A DNA stretch of 64,000 bases from Xanthomonas campestris pv. badrii (GCF_012848175.1 NZ_CP051651.1:1054001-1118000), one strand, 5' to 3'; positions 8,424-22,140 are shown, counted from the stretch's first letter. The notes: generated by a model from the sequence alone, not told the origin. Made by a program: numbers and translations.

Positions 8424-9626
8424 ATGACCACCCTCGGCACCCCGCTGTCGCCTTCCGCCACCCGCGTGCTGCTGCTGGGCTCGGGCGAACTGGGCAAGGA
8501 AGTGGCGATCGAGCTGCAGCGCTTCGGTGTGGAGGTGATCGCGGCCGACCGCTACGCGAATGCGCCGGCGATGCAGGTGGCGCATCGCTCGCACGTGCTG
8601 AACATGCTCGATCCCGCCGCCTTGCGCGCGCTGATCGCCAGCGAGCGGCCGCACCTGATCGTGCCGGAGATCGAGGCCATCCATACCGAGACCCTGGTGG
8701 CGCTGGAACGCGAGCAGGGCCAGAAGGTCATCCCCACCGCGCGCGCCGCGCGCCTGACCATGGACCGCGAAGGCATCCGCCGTCTGGCTGCCGAAACGCT
8801 GGGCCTGCCGACCTCGCCATACCGCTTCGTCGACACCGCCGCGCAATACCGCGAGGCGATCGCCGCGGTTGGCCTGCCCTGCGTGGTCAAGCCGGTGATG
8901 TCGTCCTCCGGCAAGGGCCAGAGCACGTTGCGCAGCGAGGCCGATATCGATGCCGCGTGGGAGTACGCGCAGACCGGTGGGCGCGCCGGTGCCGGCCGCT
9001 GCATCGTCGAAGGCTTCATCGATTTCGATTACGAAATCACCTTGCTCACCGTGCGGCATGCCGGCGGCACCTCGTACTGCGATCCCATCGGCCACTGGCA
9101 GCAGGACGGCGATTACCGCGAAAGCTGGCAGCCGCAGCCGATGTCGGAGGCTGCATTGCGTCGCTCGCAGCAGATCGCAAAAGCCATCACCGACGACCTC
9201 GGCGGCTGGGGCCTGTTCGGCGTGGAGCTGTTCGTCAAGGGCGACGAGGTGTGGTTCAGCGAAGTGTCGCCGCGTCCGCACGACACCGGTCTGGTCACGC
9301 TGGTCTCGCAGGACCTGAGCGAATTCGCGCTGCATGCCCGCGCCATTCTCGGCTTGCCGGTGGGCGCGGAAGATGGCGGGGTGATCCGTCAGAGTGGCCC
9401 GTCGGCCTCCTGCGCGCTGTTGGCGCATGGCAATGGCGTGCCGGTGTTCGACGCCGTGGCCGACGCGCTGCGCGACCCGGATACCGCGCTGCGACTGTTC
9501 GGCAAACCGCGCGTGGATGGTCACCGCCGTGTCGGCGTCACGCTGGCGCGCGCGCAGAGCATCGATGCTGCACGTGAGAAAGCGCGTGTTGCGGCTGCGG
9601 CGCTGACGATCCAGCTGCAGGGCTGA
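8424..9626 (+). CDS. purT: Formate-dependent phosphoribosylglycinamide formyltransferase 2 (PurT)
   Basis: The 400-residue ATP-grasp enzyme formylates glycinamide ribonucleotide with formate and ATP in purine synthesis, an alternative to folate-dependent PurN. The N-terminal nucleotide-binding loop is [20 protein letters not shown], followed by the IVPEIEAI segment; the ATP-grasp core has [14 protein letters not shown], and the metal-binding region is [25 protein letters not shown]. Length and motif order match E. coli PurT (392 residues). The upstream 127 bases are shared with the divergent SPFH operon. A hairpin follows the stop. Confidence 0.97.
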   Translation: MTTLGTPLSPSATRVLLLGSGELGKEVAIELQRFGVEVIAADRYANAPAMQVAHRSHVLNMLDPAALRALIASERPHLIVPEIEAIHTETLVALEREQGQKVIPTARAARLTMDREGIRRLAAETLGLPTSPYRFVDTAAQYREAIAAVGLPCVVKPVMSSSGKGQSTLRSEADIDAAWEYAQTGGRAGAGRCIVEGFIDFDYEITLLTVRHAGGTSYCDPIGHWQQDGDYRESWQPQPMSEAALRRSQQIAKAITDDLGGWGLFGVELFVKGDEVWFSEVSPRPHDTGLVTLVSQDLSEFALHARAILGLPVGAEDGGVIRQSGPSASCALLAHGNGVPVFDAVADALRDPDTALRLFGKPRVDGHRRVGVTLARAQSIDAAREKARVAAAALTIQLQG

Positions 9627-9641
9627 TCGCCGCACATTCTG

Positions 9642-9668
9642 AGAAGTGCAGCGCACCGCTGCACTTCT
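9642..9668 (+). terminator. Hairpin after purT (probable terminator)
   Basis: A 12-bp stem (AGAAGTGCAGCG / CGCTGCACTTCT) with a 3-base loop begins 16 bases after the purT stop. The downstream bases contain only a short T-rich stretch (TTC), so termination may be partial. Confidence 0.6.
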
Positions 9669-10009
9669 TCAACCCGCCAGACGCCGCGGGTTTCGATGTG
9701 TCGCCATGACCGGCGTCCCTGGCCCATGCAAACCGCACCAGGCTTCGCGCGTACCCTCATCCGCCCGGTCGGGGCACCTTCTCCCCATAAAGGAGGACAA
9801 TGCCCGGCGGCAGAAGCAAACACGCGAGTGCCGCTCGACTCAGATCACTGGTGATCAACCGACGTGATCTGTTCAAGGCGAGCAGCACTGCGCCTACAAA
9901 CGCGACTCACCGCACGTGCCTGCGTCGGCCTACCAGGCAAGCGCGAAAAGCGCAGACGGACCAGAAACTCGCCCTTCCGAATCCCAAATCCCCACTCCCC
10001 CAATCCCGG
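9669..10009. repeat. Intergenic region with degenerate Xanthomonas hairpin repeats
   Basis: No gene is visible. At 9754-9786 lies a degraded copy of the CCCTCATCCGCC...CACCTTCTCCC element that also occurs, inverted, at 28646-28672, with a related form at 24145-24364. At about 9975-10016 lies a degenerate run of AATCCC/ACTCCC units related to the GATTCCC repeats at 36999 and 20846. The stretch ends at the stop of the convergent gene. Confidence 0.55.
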
Positions 10010-11239
10010 CTACCAAACAACATCCACCCACACCGCATGGTGGTCGCTGCCATCGGCGATCGCCGCCTCCGGCGCGCTGCTCGCCGGCCAGAAGATGCCG
10101 CTGCCGACCAGGGTGAACTGGCGCGAGGGCAGCACGTAGTCCAGGCGCATGGTGCCGGCCTGCGGGCCGAAGTCGCCGGTGACCTGGTGCGGGTCGCCGA
10201 CATGCGCGATGCCTTGCGCGGCGTATTCGGCCGTCTTTTCCGGGCCGCCGGCGCTGCCCGGGGTGGGGTACTGGAGCACGCGCGGGTGATCGATCAGCGC
10301 ACGGATCGCTTCATGGCGGCCGGCGCCATCGATCGGGTCGTTGTTCAGATCGCCCAGGATGACGAAGCGCGCATCGGCGGGAAGGCCGCCGCAGGCACCT
10401 TGGTCGTCGCATAGCCAGCGCCGGCTGTCGGCCGCGTTGTCCAGGTACGCACGCCACAGCGCGAGCTCATCGTGGTTGCGTGCGGCGTTGCGTTTTTCCG
10501 CGCCATCGAACACCGGCGGGGTGGGGTGCGACACCAGTGCGTGCACCACGCCCAGCGGCGTGCGCACCGGCACGTCCCAGTGCGATTTGGACGACAACCG
10601 CAGCTGCGCCCAGACCGCGTCGCTATAAAACGCGGTGCGCGTGGTCGGGTCGATCGGCCGCAGTGCGCCCGGCAACGTGCTCCACTTCAGCAGCTGGAAA
10701 CTGCGCACGGCCTGCGTATCGATCGGATACCGCGACAGGACCAGCATGCCGTACTGGCCTGGATGCAGGCCAAAGCCCCAGGCATCGTTGCCGCGGTTGC
10801 GGCCATTGCCGCCGACACTGCCGCTGTTGTCCAGATCCAGCCCGCTCGGGACGCCCGTGTTGACCGGCGCCAGATACCGATACGGATAACGCAGCGGCTC
10901 GCCGCCCCCCGGCTGTGCCACCTGCAGGTAACGCTGCTGGAACAGATCGGCGGCGCGGTGGTCCGGATCGAAATCGAATTCGTTGAGCAGCACCAGATCC
11001 GGGCGCACGCGCTGCAGCACTGCGGCGATCTTGCGCGCATGTGCGCTGTCGCCCTGCAGTTCGGCAATCAAGCCGCCCGCTTGGTCCGAATACAGCGAGG
11101 TGTTGTAGGTGGCGATGCGCAGTGGCGCTGCAACAGGCCTGGCAGGCGAGGGGTCGGACGCGGTGGTGGTGGACGGCATGCGATGGGTGCAGGCGGTGCA
11201 CAGCGCGGTGAGCGCGAGCAGCAGGAGAGGTTTGATCAT
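10010..11239 (-). CDS. Exported endonuclease/exonuclease/phosphatase-fold protein
   Basis: The 409-residue protein has an N-terminal signal (MIKPLLLLALTALCTAC) that may be a lipoprotein signal, although CTAC is a poor lipobox, then an EEP (DNase I-like) domain from about residue 40. Motifs are RIATYNTSLY, LVLLNEFDFDP (metal-binding Glu), LVSHPTPP, VILGDLNNDP and the C-terminal DGSDHHAVW with the catalytic His. EEP enzymes cleave phosphodiesters in nucleic acids, lipids or inositol phosphates; the substrate is not predictable. The ATG at 11239 was chosen because it directly precedes the signal sequence. It is followed by no same-strand gene. Confidence 0.85.
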   Translation of the reverse strand: MIKPLLLLALTALCTACTHRMPSTTTASDPSPARPVAAPLRIATYNTSLYSDQAGGLIAELQGDSAHARKIAAVLQRVRPDLVLLNEFDFDPDHRAADLFQQRYLQVAQPGGGEPLRYPYRYLAPVNTGVPSGLDLDNSGSVGGNGRNRGNDAWGFGLHPGQYGMLVLSRYPIDTQAVRSFQLLKWSTLPGALRPIDPTTRTAFYSDAVWAQLRLSSKSHWDVPVRTPLGVVHALVSHPTPPVFDGAEKRNAARNHDELALWRAYLDNAADSRRWLCDDQGACGGLPADARFVILGDLNNDPIDGAGRHEAIRALIDHPRVLQYPTPGSAGGPEKTAEYAAQGIAHVGDPHQVTGDFGPQAGTMRLDYVLPSRQFTLVGSGIFWPASSAPEAAIADGSDHHAVWVDVVW

Positions 11240-11291
11240 CGCCGAATTCTCGCATGGCCGATGCGACAGGCCGATGTCGCCGTTTGGCAGC

Positions 11292-12047
11292 TCACGGGGC
11301 TGGCGCGCTGGCGGGCAGCCCACGCCAGTGGCGGCCATCGTAGGCCTCCAGCGCATTGAAGCGGCGCTTGTAGTTCATCTTGGCGTGGCCATCGATCCAG
11401 TAGCCCAGATAGACATGCGCCCGTCGCTCGCGCTGTGCCCACTGGATCTGCTGCAGGATCGCGAAGGTCCCCAGGCTGCGTGCAGCCGCATCGGGCGCAT
11501 AGAACGTGTACACGGCCGACAAGGCATGGTCGGTGACATCGGTGACCGCCACGGCAAGCAAGTCCCCGGGGCCGTGCGCGACAGGTGCCTGGCGGATTTC
11601 CAGAAAGCGCCCGTGCGACCAGCCGCCGATCAGGAACTGGTCGAACTCGGTGGCGCCATGCTCGTCCATGCCGCCACCGGGATGCCGGTGCTTGAGGTAG
11701 CGCCGGTACAGCGCAAGTTGCTCCTCGGTACGTTCGGCGGCGACCACGCGCACTACCAGGTCCTGGTTGCGCGCCAGGCAGCGGCGTTGGCTGCGATCGG
11801 GATGGAACGCATCCACCGCGATGCGCACCGGCACGCAGGCGCGGCAGCGTTCGCAATGCGGGCGGTAGACCAGGTCGCCGGAGCGGCGAAATCCCCATGC
11901 CAGGGCCTGCGGGTAGATCGTTCCCAGGCGCGGATCGTGTGGATCCAGCACCAGGTCGCGCGCCTGGCGGTCCGACCAGTAGCCACAGGGATGCTCGCCG
12001 GTCTGGAACAGGCGCAGGTCGTCGTGGGTGTCGGCATGGATGGCCAT
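11292..12047 (-). CDS. bpt: Aspartate/glutamate leucyltransferase (arginyl-tRNA-protein transferase family)
   Basis: The 251-residue enzyme transfers Leu from leucyl-tRNA to N-terminal Asp or Glu of proteins, marking them for ClpS/ClpAP degradation (N-degron pathway). The N-terminal ATE domain has the cysteine cluster [14 protein letters not shown] and the CGYW motif; the C-terminal domain has [21 protein letters not shown] and [20 protein letters not shown], typical of Bpt. The ATG at 12047 ([24 protein letters not shown]) matches the family start; a longer frame upstream is not conserved-looking. It lies 52 bases upstream of the exported EEP gene on the same strand. Confidence 0.93.
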   Translation of the reverse strand: MAIHADTHDDLRLFQTGEHPCGYWSDRQARDLVLDPHDPRLGTIYPQALAWGFRRSGDLVYRPHCERCRACVPVRIAVDAFHPDRSQRRCLARNQDLVVRVVAAERTEEQLALYRRYLKHRHPGGGMDEHGATEFDQFLIGGWSHGRFLEIRQAPVAHGPGDLLAVAVTDVTDHALSAVYTFYAPDAAARSLGTFAILQQIQWAQRERRAHVYLGYWIDGHAKMNYKRRFNALEAYDGRHWRGLPASAPAP

Positions 12048-12246
12048 GCGCGCAGGATAGCGCCTGCGCGTCGCAACAGCGGCGACTGTCCGCCGGATGA
12101 ATACGGCCGATGCGCGCGTCAACGCAAGCGCCAGCGGCTCGTTGATGTGGATGTTGGTGGCAGCGCACGGTGGATCCGGGTGCACCACCCACGCGATGCG
12201 GCCCATGCAGGTGCCGCGTGTGGTTCCCACAGATCAGGAGTTTCTC

Positions 12247-12837
12247 ATGACGTCCCGCAAACCCTTTCTTGCCCTGGCCATGCTGGCCGCGCTGTCCACC
12301 GGCGCAGTCGTCGCCGCCACCCCGCCGGCATCCGGCGACGCGCCGCGTCCTGCCAAGCTCGACAGCAATGGCGATGGCGTGATCGACCGCAGCGAAGCGG
12401 CCGCCAACCCGAAGCTGGCTGCGCAGTTCGATACGCTGGACGCCAACAAGGATGGCAAGCTCTCGCGCGATGAGCGTCCGCATCACCGTGGCCCGGGGCG
12501 CGAAGGTCGCCGCGCGTGGCTGGCCAAGTTCGACACCAACAAGGACGGGCGCATCAGCCGCGAGGAGGCCAAGGCCGATCCGAAATTCGCTGCACGCTTC
12601 GAGCAGATGGACGTCAACAAGGATGGCTTCATCGATCATGCCGACCGCGAGCTGCGCATGCAGCAGCATCGCGATGCGTGGTTTGCCAAGGCCGATACCG
12701 ACAAGGACGGCAAGCTGAGCAAGGCCGAATTCGATGCGGCCTCGAAGCTGCGCGGCAAGCACGGCCCGCGTGGTCCGGGCGAGCATGGCGACCACGGCAA
12801 GCGTGCGATGCCGGCCAAGCCTGCTGCCGGTAACTGA
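12247..12837 (+). CDS. Exported EF-hand calcium-binding protein (five EF loops)
   Basis: The 196-residue protein has a signal peptide (MTSRKPFLALAMLAALSTGAVVAATP) and five canonical EF-hand loops: DSNGDGVIDRSE, DANKDGKLSRDE, DTNKDGRISREE, DVNKDGFIDHAD and DTDKDGKLSKAE. All have acidic residues at loop positions 1, 3, 5 and a Gly at 6, so calcium binding is expected; the fourth ends in Asp instead of Glu. The tail is rich in Gly, His, Lys and Pro. It is probably periplasmic or secreted and acts as a calcium buffer or sensor. AGGAG sits 6 bases before the ATG. A strong terminator follows. Confidence 0.88.
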   Translation: MTSRKPFLALAMLAALSTGAVVAATPPASGDAPRPAKLDSNGDGVIDRSEAAANPKLAAQFDTLDANKDGKLSRDERPHHRGPGREGRRAWLAKFDTNKDGRISREEAKADPKFAARFEQMDVNKDGFIDHADRELRMQQHRDAWFAKADTDKDGKLSKAEFDAASKLRGKHGPRGPGEHGDHGKRAMPAKPAAGN

Positions 12838-12956
12838 TCGAGGGGCGCGCATGCCCCGTCCGAAGGACACGGCGAGGGCATGCGCTCGCCGTGCACCACG
12901 CTCAACGCAAGTGCTAGTGGTAGTCAGCAACACGTAACAAGGCGCCGATCGACCGA

Positions 12957-12988
12957 CGGCCTCCTGCGCGAGCAGGGGGCCGTTTTTT
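12957..12988 (+). terminator. Rho-independent terminator of the EF-hand gene
   Basis: An 11-bp stem (CGGCCTCCTGC / GCAGGGGGCCG, one G-T pair) with loop GCGA is followed by six T. It lies about 120 bases after the EF-hand stop. Confidence 0.9.
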
Positions 12989-13037
12989 GCTCGCAAGGGC
13001 CTGCCACTGATGGTGCAGCAGTGACGCCAGGCCGGCC

Positions 13038-13175
13038 TTACAGCATTCCCAGTTGCACGTAGTGACGCACGATGGGCAGCATGACCGCTGCCACGCTCGC
13101 CAGCATGGCGCCCGGACTGAACATGCAGCGGTACAGCAGCGGTGCCCGCGTGAAATCCAGCGTATCGGCGGTCAT
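13038..13175 (-). CDS. Small (45-residue) putative membrane protein
   Basis: The frame encodes MTADTLDFTRAPLLYRCMFSPG followed by a hydrophobic segment (AMLASVAAVMLPIV) and the tail RHYVQLGML. It has a good ribosome-binding site (GGAG, 7 bases before the ATG), a single predicted membrane span and no overlap with another gene. I do not recognise a family. The spacing signals and the isolated location support a real small gene rather than a chance frame. Confidence 0.5.
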   Translation of the reverse strand: MTADTLDFTRAPLLYRCMFSPGAMLASVAAVMLPIVRHYVQLGML

Positions 13176-13294
13176 CGGCGCACTCCATGTCCTGTTCCCA
13201 GCATGACGCATGCCGGCGATGGATGTGACCGAACCGACGACGCCGGGGGCCGGCGCGCCGTCGGCTGGTTGCGTTGCCCTCTCGCCGGCCGCGC

Positions 13295-13807
13295 TCAGCG
13301 CGCCGGCTGGATCCGCACGCGCACTTCGTCGTCTTCTGCTGCCGGTTGGGCGGCGTCATGCGCCGGCGGCTGTTGCGATGCCGGCTGCGCCGCTGGTGCC
13401 AATTGTGTCGGTGCGCTGCGATGACGCATCACCACCACCATGGCCACGGCGCCGATGACCAGCAGCAGGACCAGCCGGATCCGCCAGGCCCAACTGCGCG
13501 CGCTGGCACTGGAGCCGTTCTCGCCGTCGCGGAAGGTGTACTCCACGTTGGGCAAGTCGCGGCGGGTGGTGTCGAGCAGGCGCGCGTCGCGCAGCAGATC
13601 GCGCGCACGCGGCTGGTCGTTGGCATGCACGATCCACACGGTGGGCTGGGCCTGCGCGTTGCTTTGCTCCAGATACCTGAACTGGCCGCCGCGCTTGCCC
13701 TGGTAGGAACGGCCATTGCTGATGCGGATCTCGATTCCCGCATCGCGCAACAGATTGGCGACGCCCTCGGCGGTTTCGATACGTTGACTGCTGAAGATCT
13801 TGCGCAT
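13295..13807 (-). CDS. Tail-anchored protein with DUF2007-like N-terminal domain
   Basis: The 170-residue protein begins with a DUF2007-like ferredoxin-fold domain (MRKIFSSQRIETAEGVANLLRDAGIEIRISNG ... PTVWIVHANDQPRARDLL), found in PII-like signal-transducing proteins. A single membrane span follows (about residues 108-126, RLVLLLVIGAVAMVVVM), and then a Pro/Ala/Gln-rich tail. Similar Xanthomonas proteins have been named pathogenicity-like, but nothing in the sequence demonstrates such a role. The ATG at 13807 opens directly on the conserved domain. Confidence 0.7.
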   Translation of the reverse strand: MRKIFSSQRIETAEGVANLLRDAGIEIRISNGRSYQGKRGGQFRYLEQSNAQAQPTVWIVHANDQPRARDLLRDARLLDTTRRDLPNVEYTFRDGENGSSASARSWAWRIRLVLLLVIGAVAMVVVMRHRSAPTQLAPAAQPASQQPPAHDAAQPAAEDDEVRVRIQPAR

Positions 13808-14034
13808 GGTGGAAGACGCCGTTGGGTCCGGAACAGATGGCGCCGTTGAGGCGCCGGTTCAAGATGCAATATCGGGATGCGGTTGCTGCCGTCCGGTGGC
13901 CGCATCGCACGGCACGGGAGCATGCCAGTTTGCAGCCTCTGCAGCGTGCGGGGGAATGTGCTGCGGCGCGTTCAACCAGGGGCCGCAGTGCACTGGGGCG
14001 ATCGACCGGCGCACCCGGGCCACGCCGCTGTGCT

Positions 14035-14940
14035 CTACTCCTTGGCCGGCACTGCGCTCGCGCTGCCGTCGGGTAGCACACGGATCAGGCCTTCCTGCGT
14101 GGTGCTGGCAACCAATACGCCGTCGCGGGTGAAGAACTGCCCGCGCGCCAGGCCACGCGAGCCTTGCGCGGTGGGGCTGTCCAGCGAGTACAGCAGCCAG
14201 TCGTCGGTGCGGAACGGGCGATGGAACCACAACGCATGATCCAGCGAGGCCATCTGCACGTTCGGCGTGTAATAACTGATGCCGTGCGGAAACGTCGAGG
14301 TGCCCAGTAACTGGAAGTCCGAGGCATAGGCCAGCAGTGCCTGGTGCAGGCCGACGTCGTCGCCGATGGGGTCGGTCAGGCGCAGCCACATCTGCTGGAA
14401 TGGCGGGCGCTTGGGCGGCTTGAGTTCGTCGCGCGCAAACACATGACGAAACTCGAACGGCCCGCCGCGCGAGAGCCAGCGTTGCACCTTGGCCGGCAGG
14501 CTGGCCAACACCTCCGGCGCCAGGGGGGCGGCCGGTTCGATGTCTTCCGGCGGCGGCACCACCGGCATTGCCGATTGATGTTCGGCGCCGTCTTCGCGCT
14601 CCTGGAACGAGGCCGCGCAGAAGAAGATCACCTTGCCGTGCTGGATCGCAGTGACGCGCCGTACCGAAAAACTGCCGCCATCACGGGTGCGATCGACGTC
14701 GTAGACGATGGGGTGATCGATATTGCCGGCACGCAGGAAATAGGCATGCAGCGAATGCGCCTGGCGGCCGTTTTCCACCGTGGCCTGCGCCGCCGACAGC
14801 GCCTGACCCAATACCTGGCCGCCGAACACGTACTTGGTGCCGATGTCGCGGCTCTGGCCGCGGAACAGGTTGTCTTCCAGGCGCTCCAGCGACAGCAGGC
14901 TGATCAGTTCGGAGACCACGGGTTCGGCATTGGCGGACAA
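14035..14940 (-). CDS. tesB: Acyl-CoA thioesterase II (TesB)
   Basis: The 301-residue protein has the double hot-dog fold of TesB, which hydrolyses medium- and long-chain acyl-CoAs to fatty acids and CoA. Family motifs are FRGQSRDIGTKYVFGGQVLGQAL near the N-terminus, SLHAYFLRAG, and in the second domain ASLDHALWFHRPF (catalytic Asp) with GLARGQFFTRDGVLVASTTQEGLIR (catalytic Thr and Gln). Length and motif order match E. coli TesB (286 residues). The enoyl-CoA hydratase gene lies 71 bases upstream of nothing else on the same strand order, i.e. it follows at higher coordinates, so both could serve fatty-acid turnover. Confidence 0.94.
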   Translation of the reverse strand: MSANAEPVVSELISLLSLERLEDNLFRGQSRDIGTKYVFGGQVLGQALSAAQATVENGRQAHSLHAYFLRAGNIDHPIVYDVDRTRDGGSFSVRRVTAIQHGKVIFFCAASFQEREDGAEHQSAMPVVPPPEDIEPAAPLAPEVLASLPAKVQRWLSRGGPFEFRHVFARDELKPPKRPPFQQMWLRLTDPIGDDVGLHQALLAYASDFQLLGTSTFPHGISYYTPNVQMASLDHALWFHRPFRTDDWLLYSLDSPTAQGSRGLARGQFFTRDGVLVASTTQEGLIRVLPDGSASAVPAKE

Positions 14941-15011
14941 GAGGCTGGCCTGGGCGTGCGAAGGAGGGCGATTATACCGAGCCGCCCGCCGGGCACCGTG
15001 CCGCGGCTGGC

Positions 15012-15782
15012 TCAGGCCTTGTGCAGGCGCGCCGCCAGGCCCTGCAATGCAGCCTGGGCGTCGGGCGCGTACCAGCCATCGACGAAGCGCTCCAGCTGGA
15101 TCAGTTCCGGGGCCAGGGCCGCGCGCAGGTCTGCGCGTGCCACCGCACGCGTGGCCAGCATCGGTTGACGCGGCAGCTGCTGCAGTTCGTGCAGCCAGGC
15201 CACTGCGCGCGCGGTGACCAGCTCGCCATCGACCAATTCATCCACCAGGCCGATCTGTACCGCCTGTTCGGCCGGCAGCAGCTGCCCGGCGATCAACAGG
15301 CGCTCGGCGCGGTGCGCGCCGACCACGCGGCGCAACAGCCGCTGGATGCCTTCCGGTGCGGCCAGGCCGACCTGCACTTCGTTCAAGCCGATCGCATACG
15401 GTCTGGCGGTGTCGGCACTGCGCGCCATGACCCGGTAATCGCAGCACAGTGCCAAAACGCAGCCGCCGGCCGGCGCATGCCCGCCGATCGCCGCCACTAC
15501 CGGAATGCGGCTGTTTGCCAGCGCCTGCGCGGCCTGGAAGAACGCCGTCCAGCTGGCCAGCAATGCGGCACGGTCGGTGCCATGCGCCAGCAGCTGCGGC
15601 ACATCCATGCCGCCGGAGAAGATCCGCTCGCTGCCAGACAGCACGATGCCGTCGGCCTCGTCGCCGGCCTGCTGCACCGCAGCGCTCAGGGCCTGGCACA
15701 GGGCACTGTCCAGCGCGTTGACCGGCGGGCGCGCCAGACGGATTTCGCGAACTCGGCCATGGTCTAAGATCTGGATGCTCAT
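15012..15782 (-). CDS. Enoyl-CoA hydratase/isomerase family protein
   Basis: The 256-residue crotonase-fold protein has the two oxyanion-hole loops, ERIFSGGMDVPQLL and AIGGHAPAGGCVLAL, and the region NEVQVGLAAPEGIQRLLRR carrying one candidate catalytic Glu. It probably hydrates or isomerises an enoyl-CoA. The usual first catalytic Glu position in the A-G-G-C-x-L-A-L helix region is not clearly occupied, so isomerase-type or other crotonase chemistry is possible. A CAGGAG ribosome-binding site precedes the ATG at 15782. tesB follows 71 bases downstream on the same strand, suggesting joint expression in acyl-CoA metabolism. Confidence 0.85.
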   Translation of the reverse strand: MSIQILDHGRVREIRLARPPVNALDSALCQALSAAVQQAGDEADGIVLSGSERIFSGGMDVPQLLAHGTDRAALLASWTAFFQAAQALANSRIPVVAAIGGHAPAGGCVLALCCDYRVMARSADTARPYAIGLNEVQVGLAAPEGIQRLLRRVVGAHRAERLLIAGQLLPAEQAVQIGLVDELVDGELVTARAVAWLHELQQLPRQPMLATRAVARADLRAALAPELIQLERFVDGWYAPDAQAALQGLAARLHKA

Positions 15783-15805
15783 TCGGGGCTCCTGGAGGTC
15801 GGGTC

Positions 15806-16276
15806 ATGATAGACGGCAGTCGAAGCAGGCGGCACCTGCGTGCGCGTGTGCTGCTCGGTGCGGTGGTAATGCTGGGCAGTGCGGGTGTCGCAGCGCAGTG
15901 CCTGCCGGAGTTCAGCCAGGGCTGGATCCGCATTCCGCCGCCCGGTGGCATGGGGATGGCGGCCGGCTTCGGGCAGTTCCACAACGGCTGCGCGCAGCCG
16001 CTGAAGGTCACCGCGGTCAGCAGCAGTGCGTTTGCCGATGTGTCCCTGCACGAAACCACGCAACGCAATGGCGTCAGCCGCATGCGCACGGTGCCCGAGC
16101 TGGCGTTGCCGGCCGGTGGGACGGTGCCCTTGGCGCCGGGTGGCCTGCACCTGATGCTGATGGAGGCCCGCGCGCCCTTGCAGGAAGGCGCGCAGGTGCC
16201 GGTGACGTTCACCTTGCAGGATGGTCGCCAGATCAAGGCAACGCTTCAGGCCCGCAAGCGCGCGCCGGGGTCGTAA
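15806..16276 (+). CDS. Periplasmic copper chaperone PCu(A)C
   Basis: The 156-residue protein has a signal peptide (about residues 12-30) and the DUF461/PCuAC fold. Candidate Cu(I) ligands follow the H-x10-M-x21-H-x-M pattern: His in DVSLHETTQ, Met in SRMRTV, and the HLMLM pair near residue 120. PCuAC proteins deliver Cu(I) to the CuA or CuB site of haem-copper oxidases. No ScoI partner is adjacent. A cyo quinol oxidase is encoded in the same window about 15 kb away, but such oxidases lack CuA, so the client may lie elsewhere. Confidence 0.87.
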   Translation: MIDGSRSRRHLRARVLLGAVVMLGSAGVAAQCLPEFSQGWIRIPPPGGMGMAAGFGQFHNGCAQPLKVTAVSSSAFADVSLHETTQRNGVSRMRTVPELALPAGGTVPLAPGGLHLMLMEARAPLQEGAQVPVTFTLQDGRQIKATLQARKRAPGS

Positions 16277-16431
16277 GGTCGCAGCATCGGCGCTGCGTGC
16301 CGTTCCCGGGCAGTGGGCGCTCGCGCTGTCTGCGCGCTTGGCCAGCGCAGCCATGGACGGGCGAACCAAGACGATGCGGCTGGGCATGACGCCGACGTGC
16401 AATGCCGGTGGCAACGCCACCGAAGCGGCAT

Positions 16432-16462
16432 AAAAAACGGCGGCTCCCGGGAGAGCCGCCGT
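16432..16462 (-). terminator. Rho-independent terminator of the uvrA-thioesterase operon
   Basis: Read on the minus strand, a 10-bp stem (ACGGCGGCTC / GAGCCGCCGT) with a 6-base loop is followed by six T. It lies 40 bases beyond the thioesterase stop. On the plus strand it lacks a T-tract, so it serves the copper-chaperone gene poorly. Confidence 0.88.
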
Positions 16463-16501
16463 CGTTGTCACGGTCCTGCAGGTTGGCTGCGCGGCGTCGG
16501 C

Positions 16502-16905
16502 TCAGCTGCTGGCGATGCGTACCGCGTCCGGGAGTGCAGCGCTCTTGCCGGTCTGCGTGTCGATCCACACCACCACGACATTGCCATCCGAATACAGCTT
16601 GCTGTCGTCCTTCTGGTCGAAGATGCGGTGGCCGATGGTCACGCTGCTGGTGCCCAGGCGCTCGACGAACAGCTCCACGGTGATGTCGTTCGGCCAGATC
16701 AGCGGTTGCTTGTAGTTGACGTTGGTGGCGGCCACCACCGGGGCGATGCGATCGGTCATCGATACGCCTTGCACGCCCAGCATCCAGCGCACGCGCGCCT
16801 CTTCCAGGTAGGAAATGTACTTGGCGTTGTTGACGTGGCCCATGCTGTCCATGTCGCGCCAGCGCACGCTGATCGGGATGCGTGCCAGAACCTTGTGTTC
16901 GCTCA

Positions 16906-16906
<1 letters not shown>
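16502..16906 (-). CDS. YbgC/4-hydroxybenzoyl-CoA-type thioesterase
   Basis: The 134-residue single hot-dog protein has the signature RWRDMDSMGHVNNAKYISYLEEAR, where the Asp of D-x-x-G-H-x-N is the catalytic residue of the 4HBT family. It probably hydrolyses an acyl-CoA or acyl-ACP thioester. The start at 16906 overlaps the uvrA stop (TGATG), so translation is coupled to uvrA. A terminator follows 40 bases after its stop. The link to DNA repair appears to be by position only. Confidence 0.9.
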
Positions 16907-19872
<2,966 letters not shown>

Positions 19873-20069
19873 GGGGGATCCGATGTCGGGCCGGCGAACC
19901 GGCGGTGGTGCGAGCGTGCTCAGCAGGAATGAGTGGCAGTCGATCAGCCTACCCGCCGACCTAGGTGAGGGCAATTGCCCCAAATGCCAGTCTGCCGGGG
20001 CCGTTGTGGCGGCCGGATGATGCGTTCCACGGCCCGATTCGCGCATGGCCCGGCCCGGCTACATGCGGG

Positions 20070-20099
20070 TTGACCCGAAACCCGCCAAGCCAGTAAAAT
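20070..20099 (+). promoter_or_regulatory. Sigma-70-type promoter of rplU-rpmA
   Basis: A -35 hexamer TTGACC (20070-20075) and a -10 hexamer TAAAAT (20094-20099) are separated by 18 bases. The -10 ends 64 bases before the rplU start, fitting the expected leader. Confidence 0.72.
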
Positions 20100-20163
20100 C
20101 CCGCTCCTGTCTGCCCCATGGGCAAGTCAGGCGACCATAATAACTACAGAGGAACACCTGGTC

Positions 20164-20484
20164 ATGTACGCAGTTCTGGTAACCGGCGGTAAGCAATACC
20201 GCGTCGCGCAGGGCGAAACGCTCCGCGTGGAAAAGCTCGAAGTCGAGGCAGGCAACGAGATCAAGTTCGACACCATCCTGATGCTGGGCGATAGCGATGG
20301 CATCAAGCTGGGCGATGCGCTGAAGGGCGCCTCGGTCACCGCCAAGGTCGTTGCCCATGGCCGCGCCGACAAGGTGCGCATCATCAAGTTCCGTCGCCGC
20401 AAGCACCACATGAAGCGTCAGGGACACCGTCAGCACTACACCGAAATCGAGATCACCGGCATTGCCGGTGGCGACAAGAAGTAA
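20164..20484 (+). CDS. rplU: 50S ribosomal protein L21
   Basis: The 106-residue protein is L21, which binds 23S rRNA near L20. It begins [14 protein letters not shown] and contains the basic segment [21 protein letters not shown] typical of the family. An AGAGGAA ribosome-binding sequence lies upstream. It is the first gene of the rplU-rpmA unit (12-base gap), the widely conserved order that continues to obgE. Confidence 0.98.
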
Positions 20485-20496
20485 GGAGAACCAGTC

Positions 20497-22049
<1,553 letters not shown>

Positions 22050-22068
22050 GTGCGCATACGCACACACA

Positions 22069-22094
22069 AAAAACCCGGCCGAGGCCGGGTTTTT
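22069..22094. terminator. Bidirectional terminator between obgE and rpsT
   Basis: The symmetric stem AAAAACCCGGCC / GGCCGGGTTTTT gives a hairpin with A and T tracts on either side, so it can stop transcripts from both convergent genes. Confidence 0.9.
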
Positions 22095-22140
22095 CTGTGC
22101 CACCGGAAGCCAGGCGTCCGGCGACGTCGCAACCGATCGC

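Noticed and set aside
19969..19980. GGGCAATTGCCC palindrome upstream of uvrA as a LexA site
   Set aside because: It does not fit the LexA consensus known for xanthomonads and is short enough to occur by chance in GC-rich DNA.
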